DNA from: Methanobacteriota archaeon
GTDB lineage: Archaea; Thermoplasmatota; Poseidoniia; Poseidoniales; Poseidoniaceae
DNA length: 5,141 bases
Direction: 5' to 3'
Assembly (NCBI GenBank): GCA_018662715.1
Contig: JABJFP010000258.1
Coordinates: 1-5,141, forward strand
The notes beneath the pieces were generated by a model. It was not told the origin of the DNA. It was given only the letters and a program-made list of their open reading frames with translations, and made no database searches. Each line of letters opens with the position of its first letter. Position 1 is the first letter of the stretch. The translations under genes and the position numbers were made by a program. Below are positions 1 through 5,141 of the stretch, one piece after another.

Positions 1-1
1 A

Positions 2-202
2 GCGGATGATGGAGCATTAATGCCTGCTCTCCCAGAACTAGCTCTCCCCTTACCCGGGGCGGCACTTCCCGACCTTTTGTTGCCTGAAATCCTCATTGCG
101 GAATCAACACCCTCCAAGAAAAAGAAGAGTTGGTTGAAACGTGGCATTCTCATTCTCGTCATTTTAGGAGCAGCTGGCTATGCCGCTATGACCCTATTGT
201 GA
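2..202 (+). CDS. C-terminal end of a membrane-anchored protein (5' partial)
   Basis: The reading frame is open from the left edge of the window to the TGA at 200-202, so this is probably the tail of a longer gene. The ATG at 20 lies inside the open frame and has no Shine-Dalgarno site visible in the 19 nt before it, so I do not take it as the start. The visible 66 residues have three parts. First is a Pro/Leu/Ala-rich stretch in which Leu-Pro recurs about five times. Next is a short polar linker with a strongly basic KKKKSWLKR block. Last is a hydrophobic helix of about 19 residues (GILILVILGAAGYAAMTLL) ending exactly at the C-terminus. By the positive-inside rule the basic block should be cytoplasmic, which makes this a tail-anchored-like protein with its main domain in the cytoplasm. 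The catalytic or binding domain is upstream of the window, so no function can be given. A free-standing 60-residue protein starting at 20 is the alternative. Confidence 0.6.
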   Translation, partial: ADDGALMPALPELALPLPGAALPDLLLPEILIAESTPSKKKKSWLKRGILILVILGAAGYAAMTLL

Positions 203-209
203 CCGGCTT

Positions 210-224
210 GTAAAATCAATTTAC
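210..224. promoter_or_regulatory. Small inverted repeat upstream of the regulator gene (possible operator)
   Basis: GTAAA at 210-214 and TTTAC at 220-224 form perfect 5-nt arms around a 5-nt AT-rich spacer, in the 58-nt gap before the winged-helix regulator gene. It lies 36 nt before the GTG start, where an archaeal TATA element or an autoregulatory operator could sit. Arms this short arise by chance fairly often, so this is only a candidate. No TATA box is clear beyond the AT-rich stretch itself. Confidence 0.2.
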
Positions 225-251
225 CATTTCATTCATATCCACGCGCACGAT

Positions 252-256
252 GAGGA
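252..256 (+). promoter_or_regulatory. Shine-Dalgarno site supporting the GTG start at 261
   Basis: GAGGA at 252-256 lies 4 nt before the GTG at 261. No ATG, GTG or TTG occurs in this frame between the upstream in-frame stop (189-191) and 261, so the GTG is the first usable start. The two ATG triplets at 250 and 256 are in another frame. Confidence 0.55.
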
Positions 257-260
257 TGTT

Positions 261-1142
261 GTGAAATCGGTTCAACTTGTCCGCCTGTTGACTTTTTTCG
301 CCCTGGCGCTTATCGTTTACGGGGCCGTCCAATCTGTACAATACGCCTCGTCAACGAACCATGAAGAGACCCCAAACTCATCCGACGGACTCGTTGGCGC
401 CGATGAAGTGGCGTCAAATGAAGAAACGTCCGATGAGGAAACGGCTGATGAGGAATCCGCAAAAAATGCAGAGGAGGACGCATACGCCCCCCAGCCTCTT
501 GGCCCTGATGCGAATGAAGCTGATTTTGACCCAGTACCGAACCAGGGGCGAACCTCTCTCTATGCCGGAGCAACATTTCTGTCCACGCTTCTCATAGGTT
601 CGTTATTCTCAGAGTCAATTCATATTCTCCTCTTAATGGCTTTCGTGACTCCACTTCTTGCCCGTAGGCATTCGACAAATGACATGACAAAGGGTCGGAT
701 TCTAGGATTTATTGAGGCGAATGCTGGAATTCACTTCTCTGCTTTACGCGATGCATTAGATTTGGCAAATGGAGTGACAGCACACCATCTTCAATCTCTT
801 GAATCTTCGGAAAAAATCATTTCATGGCGCGATGGAAAACTCCGTCGGTATGCATCAAAAGGCACTCCAGAAGACAACATCTTGAAACTAAAAACCACTG
901 TAGTTGGGACCCGATTGGCAGTACTAGAAGTACTATCAAATGCAGGTTCGTTAGGGTTGTCAAACAAGGAAATCACCTCACATCTGGGCATATCCCGGCA
1001 ACTCCTTCATCACCATATAACCGAACTGAAACGATCAGAATATATTTTCCCAATCACCTCTCGGAAACGGTCCCCATGGGCCATTTCTACATTGGGGTCT
1101 AAGGCTCTAGCGAGTAGCAAAACCTCGGCGATGAGCAATTAA
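261..1142 (+). CDS. Membrane-anchored transcriptional regulator with two winged-helix domains
   Basis: A predicted DNA-binding regulator of 293 residues, tethered to the cytoplasmic membrane. Residues about 7-27 form a first hydrophobic helix. Residues about 33-92 are a very acidic, low-complexity loop rich in Glu, Asp, Ser and Thr. Residues about 99-134 are a second hydrophobic region ending in ARRH. Residues about 144-200 form a first winged helix, with the recognition-helix motif NGVTAHHLQSLE and the wing WRDGKLRRY. Residues about 213-280 form a second winged helix, with LSNKEITSHLGISRQLLHHH. Paired winged helices of this kind resemble the archaeal COG3398 group. Basic residues at the N-terminus and after the second hydrophobic region suggest that both ends are cytoplasmic, with the acidic loop outside. 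That fits DNA binding only if residues 99-134 cross the membrane once. The gene starts with GTG behind a GAGGA site and lies 61 nt before the lipoprotein propeller gene, which it may regulate. The target is not known. Confidence 0.85.
   Translation: MKSVQLVRLLTFFALALIVYGAVQSVQYASSTNHEETPNSSDGLVGADEVASNEETSDEETADEESAKNAEEDAYAPQPLGPDANEADFDPVPNQGRTSLYAGATFLSTLLIGSLFSESIHILLLMAFVTPLLARRHSTNDMTKGRILGFIEANAGIHFSALRDALDLANGVTAHHLQSLESSEKIISWRDGKLRRYASKGTPEDNILKLKTTVVGTRLAVLEVLSNAGSLGLSNKEITSHLGISRQLLHHHITELKRSEYIFPITSRKRSPWAISTLGSKALASSKTSAMSN
417..461 (+). repeat. Three imperfect 15-bp tandem repeats in the acidic loop
   Basis: Three consecutive 15-nt units encode NEETS, DEETA and DEESA (residues 53-67 of the membrane regulator). 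The second and third units are nearly identical and the first has diverged. The pattern suggests expansion by slippage of an acidic extracytoplasmic linker, with the protein pattern (D/N)EE(T/S)(S/A) retained. Confidence 0.75.
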
Positions 1143-1158
1143 TATCTATTTGTCAAAT
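1137..1158 (+). promoter_or_regulatory. AT-rich element with an 11-nt palindrome before the propeller gene
   Basis: The 61-nt gap begins with an AT-rich stretch (AATTAATAT at 1137-1145) that could serve as an archaeal TATA element. It is followed by ATTTG-T-CAAAT (1148-1158), a palindrome with perfect 5-nt arms. Transcription starting about 25 nt downstream of the AT-rich stretch would give a short leader before the ATG at 1204. The heptamer AAATCAA (1155-1161) also occurs in the gap before the regulator gene (213-219). The palindrome covers the TTG at 1150 that would be the longest possible start of the propeller gene. Promoter and operator roles are inferred. Confidence 0.25.
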
Positions 1159-1203
1159 CAACTCACCAAGTCTTTGATAACCAGCCGGTCCCTAGTCGTA
1201 GAC

Positions 1204-3522
1204 ATGCACTCAAAGCAAATGCTAGCCGTTATGATGATGATGTTGTTCTTCGGAGCAGGTTGCCTCAACGCTATTGAACCAAGCGTAGAAGTTCCCGATG
1301 TCGAACTTCCCGATGATTGGAACGACGTCCCTGCCCGTAGTATTGGTTCGCCGCAATTGCAAGGTTACGATGACTGTGAGGACCTTGAACAATCTCTGAA
1401 ATCTTCTCTTGAAGAAGAATACAGAATACAACTTTTGCAAGCGGCAGCCGAGGAATATTACTATGGTGGCGGCATATGGATGGAAGATGATATGGAAATG
1501 GTCGCAGACACTGCAAGCGGAGCAGAAGGAGGCAAACCAGCCCAACCCCGCACTGCCCCAAAGTTGGTTGAGGGCGAGGATTTCTCAGGAACGAATAACC
1601 AAGAGTCAGGCGTCGATGAGGCAGACTTTGTCAAAACCGACGGCTACAACATTTACTACCTTCAAGGGCAAAAACTGCATATCTTTGGAGTTCCCGAATT
1701 TGGACAACTCACTGCCCTTTCAAACACAACCGTAGAAGGAACCCCTCAAGCCATGATGCTGGACGGCGACCAATTGGTTGTAATTTCAACGTTAAGTCCG
1801 TGGAGTCTTTCACGAAGCAGTCCAGTGATTGATGAAATGGGATGGGATGGAGAATATGGCAATTGGAGAACTTCAAGCCTGACCAAATTTACAGTTTATG
1901 ATGTGGCTGACCGCAACGACCCTGATGTAGAACGGGAACTGTACATCGAAGGGAGTTACATTACTGCACGAGAGGTCAATGGAACCGTCCGAACCGTCAG
2001 TCATGCTTGGATGGACGTGCAAGGGCTCCGAACATGGTTAGACCTTCCAGCCGGCTATTGGGATCTAGATTACGACGATTCTCTTCGCACCGAAATACGT
2101 CAAAAAATTGCTTGGGAGACCATACAGGAAAATCGCGAAGTTCTTTCTACACTCACTCTTGAGGAACTCCTCCCACAGGTGTATGAATACAGCAATGGTA
2201 GTGTGACAACCCATACGATGACCGATGGTCAATGCGCCGACTTCGTCGCTCCATCCGAGGGATTCAATCGGGGGATATCCAGCATTTTTGCTCTGGATTT
2301 GTCATCGGCGGAGTTTGACTTTGAAGTTGACCACATTGTAGGTACCTATCCACAAGTCTACGCCTCCCAAAACCTCCTCGTTTTGGCTGAGGGCGCCTTT
2401 GACTGGTGGTGGTTCTGGGGCAATGATGAAGCCAACGAGATGACCAATCTTCACACGTTTGATATCAGCGGAGAGGCGACTCTCTACACTGGCTCAGGGC
2501 GCATCAATGGGACAGTTGTCAACCAGTTCGCACTGTCGGAGCACGAAGGTGTGCTTCGCGTCGCTAGCACGGTAGGACAGTGGGCCCGATGGTGGATGGA
2601 GGACCCCGACCCCATGTCATCACAACTTGTGACGCTTGTTCGCTCGATGGATGTAGAAACTCAAGAACAGATTTTAGTTGAAGCGGGCCGAGTCGATGGA
2701 ATCGCTCCAGGAGAGCGCATTTGGAGTGCACGGTTTGATGGCGACCGAGCCTACATTGTAACCTTTGAACAAATTGACCCGCTTTGGGTTATCGATGTCT
2801 CAGATGAGACCCAACCCACTATTTTGGGCGAACTCAAGGTTCCAGGAGTTTCCACTTATATCCACCCGTTATCACGCAATCACCTCTTGACCATCGGGCT
2901 AGGTCCTGCCAATGAGGACGGCACTGGGCTTGACTGGTCAGGAACCCAAATTTCTCTGTTTAACATCACAGATCCAACAGCACCATCTCAAGATGCCGCC
3001 CTTAGACTTTCACCGGTCAATACCAACGAAAGCGATTGGGTTTGGTCGTGGTCGGAGGCAACCTACGAATCCAAGGCGTTCCAATATTGGGCTCCGAAGG
3101 AACTCCTCGCCGTACCGCTTTCCACATACAGGTATATTGATTATGAAATCAACAACCGTTACTATTGGTCGTATGAGTATGTCTCAAAGTTGATGCTCGT
3201 TCATGTTAATGAAACGACCGGAAACCTCAGCGTTTATGGGACGGTTGACCATTCAGACCTTTACACTCAAGATGAAAACAACCGATGGTGGAACGAATAC
3301 AACATACGCCGATCCATCTTCATGGGCGACTATGTTTATGCAATATCTTCCGCAGGAATCACTGCCACCAACCTTACTACGCTAGAAGAAACCGCTCGAG
3401 TTTTGATTTCGGAAGACATACAGCCTGACGAAACTACCGTTCCTGAAACGTCAGCAGAAGGCGAAGAAGGCGAAGGCTCTAGCAGCGAAGACAAACCTCT
3501 GAGTGACGAAGGTAGCGCATAA
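1204..3522 (+). CDS. Secreted lipoprotein with C-terminal beta-propeller domain (COG4880/PF09826 type)
   Basis: A 772-residue, probably membrane-anchored surface protein. From the ATG at 1204 it begins with a compact lipoprotein signal peptide: a short basic start, a Met/Leu/Phe-rich core and the lipobox FGAGC with Cys20. A TTG at 1150 in the same frame would add 18 residues but gives an unusually long n-region and has no Shine-Dalgarno site, so I prefer 1204. After an acidic linker come signatures I recognise from the family: NNQESGVDEADFVKTDG (131-147), FTVYDVADRNDP (229-240), WSARFDGDRAYIVTF (507-521) followed by DPLWVIDVSD (525-534), and RRSIFMGDYVYAISSAGI (702-719). These fit WD40-like propeller blades. 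The role is unknown for the family as a whole. Cys58 and Cys344 are the only other cysteines and could form a disulfide. There are nine N-X-S/T sequons. Aromatic clusters such as WWWFW are frequent. The last 36 residues are acidic (13 Asp/Glu, one Lys) and low in complexity. The upstream membrane regulator may control this gene. Confidence 0.9.
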   Translation: MHSKQMLAVMMMMLFFGAGCLNAIEPSVEVPDVELPDDWNDVPARSIGSPQLQGYDDCEDLEQSLKSSLEEEYRIQLLQAAAEEYYYGGGIWMEDDMEMVADTASGAEGGKPAQPRTAPKLVEGEDFSGTNNQESGVDEADFVKTDGYNIYYLQGQKLHIFGVPEFGQLTALSNTTVEGTPQAMMLDGDQLVVISTLSPWSLSRSSPVIDEMGWDGEYGNWRTSSLTKFTVYDVADRNDPDVERELYIEGSYITAREVNGTVRTVSHAWMDVQGLRTWLDLPAGYWDLDYDDSLRTEIRQKIAWETIQENREVLSTLTLEELLPQVYEYSNGSVTTHTMTDGQCADFVAPSEGFNRGISSIFALDLSSAEFDFEVDHIVGTYPQVYASQNLLVLAEGAFDWWWFWGNDEANEMTNLHTFDISGEATLYTGSGRINGTVVNQFALSEHEGVLRVASTVGQWARWWMEDPDPMSSQLVTLVRSMDVETQEQILVEAGRVDGIAPGERIWSARFDGDRAYIVTFEQIDPLWVIDVSDETQPTILGELKVPGVSTYIHPLSRNHLLTIGLGPANEDGTGLDWSGTQISLFNITDPTAPSQDAALRLSPVNTNESDWVWSWSEATYESKAFQYWAPKELLAVPLSTYRYIDYEINNRYYWSYEYVSKLMLVHVNETTGNLSVYGTVDHSDLYTQDENNRWWNEYNIRRSIFMGDYVYAISSAGITATNLTTLEETARVLISEDIQPDETTVPETSAEGEEGEGSSSEDKPLSDEGSA
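1231..1242 (+). repeat. (ATG)4 run in the signal-peptide core
   Basis: Four consecutive ATG codons encode Met10-Met13 (numbered from 1204) in the hydrophobic core of the lipoprotein signal peptide. With the ATGs at 1204 and 1219, this puts six in-frame ATG codons before the lipobox cysteine. Slippage here would change only the core length and would keep the frame. Confidence 0.8.
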
Positions 3523-3527
3523 TCCTC

Positions 3528-3595
3528 ATGAAGAAGAACATCAACGCAACACCATGACAGTCGCCTACGAGGCCCAATTGATGGTGGGACAATGA
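3528..3595 (+). other. Two tiny ATGA-linked reading frames between propeller and glycosyltransferase
   Basis: In the 69-nt gap, ATG at 3528 opens a 9-codon frame ending in TGA at 3555-3557. That stop overlaps the ATG at 3554 (ATGA), which opens a 13-codon frame ending in TGA at 3593-3595. The second stop in turn overlaps the ATG of the glycosyltransferase at 3592 (ATGA). The three frames are thus chained by two 4-nt ATGA overlaps. This could be chance, or a translational-coupling leader that carries ribosomes to the glycosyltransferase start. No strong Shine-Dalgarno site precedes 3528 and the peptides resemble nothing I know. Confidence 0.25.
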
Positions 3596-4527
3596 AGACC
3601 GCCATTCTGTTGATTGGATTCAATCGTGTGGATTACTTTGACCAGACCCTATCAAGTTTGGAGCAAAATACCTCGGCTCACGAGTGTGACTTGCACATCT
3701 ACCTTGATGGAGGCCCACACGCCAACCATCCTGACCTCAAGAAGAGGATTCAAGCCTCAACATTCACCAATATCACTCTTGTTGCTCGAACAGAAAACTG
3801 GGGGATAGGACGCCACCTCATCGATGCCCGAAGGGCCCTTTTTGATGAGCAAGGGTACGATCGCGTGCTTTTATTTGAAGACGACATGGTCCTTGCTCCG
3901 ACTTATGTTCAAACCGTTCTCAACATTATGGATTGGAGCCAGCAATACAACGATATTGGAACCGTTATGGCCTACACGATTAATGAAGACCCGCTTGAAC
4001 AACAACAACAACAACTCGATCAAATTATTCCTACAAATCGTCATTTTTGGGGCTATGGTATGGATCGAGCTGTCTGGGATGAAATCAAGGCAACTCTATA
4101 TGATTTTGAAGACCGATATCTCAACAACGTGAGTTATGCGTACCGCGCCCACCGTTCCATTCGCTGGGGCCTCATTCGCAAGATTTCACGACAGCCGAGA
4201 AACATTCGTACGGGAGCGCCACTCATCCCTCCAACGCTTCTTACATCCCCCTTCAAGCGCTTTCCCTTTGGGTGCCCAACCAGTCAAGATGCGATCACCG
4301 CCCTCGCTCTTTGGCGGCACGGGTTTGCTCGTATCACCACCCGAGTTTCCCGAGCCCGATATGTTGGCGAAAAAGGGTTTTCTTTCACCCCAGAAATCTA
4401 TGAAAAGATGGGCTTTGGAAATCAACAGACCCTTGAATTTTCATCGCTCACATCATCACCCACTTCGTTTGAATTGATGAAAACGAATCTTCAAGGCCAA
4501 TCCTTCAAGCCCACTCATTACGAATGA
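3592..4527 (+). CDS. GT-A-fold glycosyltransferase, GnT-I-like (GT2/GT13-type) features
   Basis: A predicted 311-residue nucleotide-sugar-dependent glycosyltransferase with no signal peptide or clear membrane helix, so it probably acts at the cytoplasmic face. The N-terminus (AILLIGFNRVDYFDQTLSSL, residues 4-23) is the first beta-strand and helix of a GT-A fold. ENWGIGRHLIDARRALF (68-84) and LLFEDDMVLAP (93-103) follow. The EDD at 96-98 is the expected metal/sugar-nucleotide DxD-type site and resembles the EDD of the GnT-I family (GT13, PF03071). HFWGYGMDRAVWDEI (151-165) and SQDAITALALWRHG (231-244) are likely acceptor and catalytic segments. YVGEKGFSFTP (258-267) looks like the common late glycine-aromatic motif. 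A basic segment (188-206) could touch the membrane. A GGTGGG stretch lies 3 nt before the ATG, a weak and close ribosome site. The following oxidoreductase starts 9 nt after the stop, so the two are probably co-transcribed. Donor and acceptor cannot be told from sequence. Confidence 0.8.
   Translation: MKTAILLIGFNRVDYFDQTLSSLEQNTSAHECDLHIYLDGGPHANHPDLKKRIQASTFTNITLVARTENWGIGRHLIDARRALFDEQGYDRVLLFEDDMVLAPTYVQTVLNIMDWSQQYNDIGTVMAYTINEDPLEQQQQQLDQIIPTNRHFWGYGMDRAVWDEIKATLYDFEDRYLNNVSYAYRAHRSIRWGLIRKISRQPRNIRTGAPLIPPTLLTSPFKRFPFGCPTSQDAITALALWRHGFARITTRVSRARYVGEKGFSFTPEIYEKMGFGNQQTLEFSSLTSSPTSFELMKTNLQGQSFKPTHYE
3998..4015 (+). repeat. (AAC)6 trinucleotide repeat encoding poly-Gln
   Basis: Six perfect AAC units give five consecutive CAA codons (Gln137-Gln141) in the glycosyltransferase, in a probably surface-exposed loop between the EDD segment and HFWGYG. 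Length changes would keep the frame. All five Gln codons are CAA, as expected for a slippage-derived tract. Confidence 0.85.
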
Positions 4528-4530
4528 GGG
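4526..4530 (+). promoter_or_regulatory. Shine-Dalgarno site overlapping the glycosyltransferase stop
   Basis: GAGGG at 4526-4530 overlaps the TGA stop (4525-4527) and lies 6 nt before the ATG at 4537. This is good spacing for a ribosome site. It fixes the start of the oxidoreductase gene and points to one transcript with the glycosyltransferase. Confidence 0.65.
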
Positions 4531-4536
4531 ACTTTC

Positions 4537-5141
4537 ATGGAGATTAATGTGGGATTGGTGGGGCACGGCCGATGGGGAAAACGCCACCTTGAGACCCTTA
4601 TTCAATTGAAAAAGGAGGGTCATGTGAAGCACATTTCAGTTTGTGACCTTGACAATGACCAACTTGCAGATTTATCGGAACACGTCGACGCATCCTTCAC
4701 CGAATTTGAGCATATGATTGGGGCTAAAGTAGTGAATTGCATCGCTATTGTCACGCCACCAAGTACCCACCTTGAACTCGCATCAAAGAGTGTTGAAAGA
4801 ACCATCCCAGTTTTCGTAGAAAAACCGTTGAGTGATCACTTGGAACACGAGCACGAATTTCTAAAATCTTTAAATTCGGGTGATACGCTTGTTACTGGGT
4901 TTTTATTACGCCATCACGAGGGAGTGAGGGCGATGAAACAACAATTGGTTGACGGGGTTATCGGAACACTGCGCGAACTTCACTACCGGCGCAGGACAAA
5001 ACGAGACCGCCCTGCTGGCGCTGAAGCAATGAAAACATTGGCAATTCACGGTTTTGACCTTTCACTTTATTTCGGATTCAACGAAATGGCGAAGGTCGCC
5101 CCCGAGGTCTTCGAACATCTACCTGGTCAAATGCTCCTTGA
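4537..5141 (+). CDS. Gfo/Idh/MocA-family NAD(P)-dependent oxidoreductase (3' partial)
   Basis: The frame is open from ATG 4537 to the right edge (201 full codons). It encodes the N-terminal Rossmann domain and the start of the C-terminal domain of a sugar or nucleotide-sugar dehydrogenase. Near the N-terminus, GLVGHGRWGKRHL (residues 6-18) is the dinucleotide-binding glycine loop. CDLD (36-39) ends the second strand, where the acid residue usually contacts the adenosine ribose and favours NAD. IVTPPSTHLELA (71-82) and VFVEKPLS (92-99) are family hallmarks, the latter with the active-site Lys96 of EKP. AIHGFDLSLYF (169-179) supplies the His and Asp of the usual HxxD catalytic pair. Members often oxidise or reduce the 3-position of UDP- or dTDP-sugars, but other sugars and inositols are also substrates, so the substrate stays open. 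About 40-45% of a typical 310-360-residue protein is probably missing. Position behind the glycosyltransferase suggests a role in making a nucleotide sugar for surface glycans. Confidence 0.88.
   Translation, partial: MEINVGLVGHGRWGKRHLETLIQLKKEGHVKHISVCDLDNDQLADLSEHVDASFTEFEHMIGAKVVNCIAIVTPPSTHLELASKSVERTIPVFVEKPLSDHLEHEHEFLKSLNSGDTLVTGFLLRHHEGVRAMKQQLVDGVIGTLRELHYRRRTKRDRPAGAEAMKTLAIHGFDLSLYFGFNEMAKVAPEVFEHLPGQMLL

Noticed and set aside
203..260. Terminator for the left-edge gene
   Set aside because: No oligo-T run or GC-rich hairpin is present in this gap. The same holds for 1143-1203 and 3523-3591.
310..576. 88-codon open frame on the minus strand
   Set aside because: It lies wholly inside the regulator gene, opposite the low-complexity acidic loop, and its Arg/His-rich product is typical of an antisense shadow.
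1150..1203. TTG at 1150 as the start of the propeller gene
   Set aside because: It adds 18 residues before an already complete lipoprotein signal peptide, lacks a Shine-Dalgarno site and lies within a palindrome. Kept only as an alternative.
3336..3623. 95-codon open frame on the minus strand spanning the gap at 3523-3591
   Set aside because: It overlaps conserved propeller sequence and the glycosyltransferase start, and its Ser/Val/Pro-rich product has no recognisable feature.
3998..4015. AAC repeat considered as a CRISPR-like or regulatory repeat
   Set aside because: It is a simple in-frame trinucleotide run without spacers, within a coding region.
4186..4425. 79-codon open frame on the minus strand within the glycosyltransferase
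   Set aside because: It is opposite conserved glycosyltransferase motifs and has no ribosome site or recognisable product.
4620..4805. 61-codon open frame on the minus strand
   Set aside because: It is opposite the Rossmann domain of the oxidoreductase, which has clear family motifs in the + frame.

Overview
The window looks like a stretch of archaeal chromosome, probably from a euryarchaeote of the marine Group II/III (Poseidoniia-like) kind. This rests on gene content: a membrane-anchored regulator with two winged-helix domains, and a large secreted lipoprotein of the archaeal/bacterial 'C-terminal beta-propeller' family (COG4880/PF09826 type) with an acidic tail. Base composition is near 50% GC by eye and gene density is high. 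There is no rRNA or tRNA gene to fix the taxonomy, so the assignment is an inference.

All genes are on the + strand. Left edge: the 3' end of a gene for a protein with a Pro/Leu-rich linker, a Lys-rich stretch and a C-terminal membrane helix (2-202). A 58-nt gap with a small inverted repeat leads to a GTG-started gene (261-1142) for a membrane-bound regulator with an acidic extracytoplasmic loop and two cytoplasmic winged-helix domains. A 61-nt gap with an AT-rich element and an 11-nt palindrome precedes the largest gene (1204-3522), a 772-residue lipoprotein beta-propeller. A 69-nt gap, which holds two tiny overlapping reading frames, leads to a GT-A-type glycosyltransferase (3592-4527). A Gfo/Idh/MocA-family NAD(P)-dependent oxidoreductase follows (4537 to beyond the right edge), with its Shine-Dalgarno site overlapping the glycosyltransferase stop codon.

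There may be two functional pairs. The membrane regulator and the surface propeller are neighbours and may form an envelope-sensing/output pair. The glycosyltransferase and oxidoreductase look like the start of a sugar or surface-glycan cluster. The propeller carries nine N-glycosylation sequons, so it could be a substrate of surface glycosylation, but nothing in the sequence links it to this particular transferase. I saw no mobile element, CRISPR array, RNA gene or clear oligo-T terminator. No intergenic stretch exceeds 70 nt.
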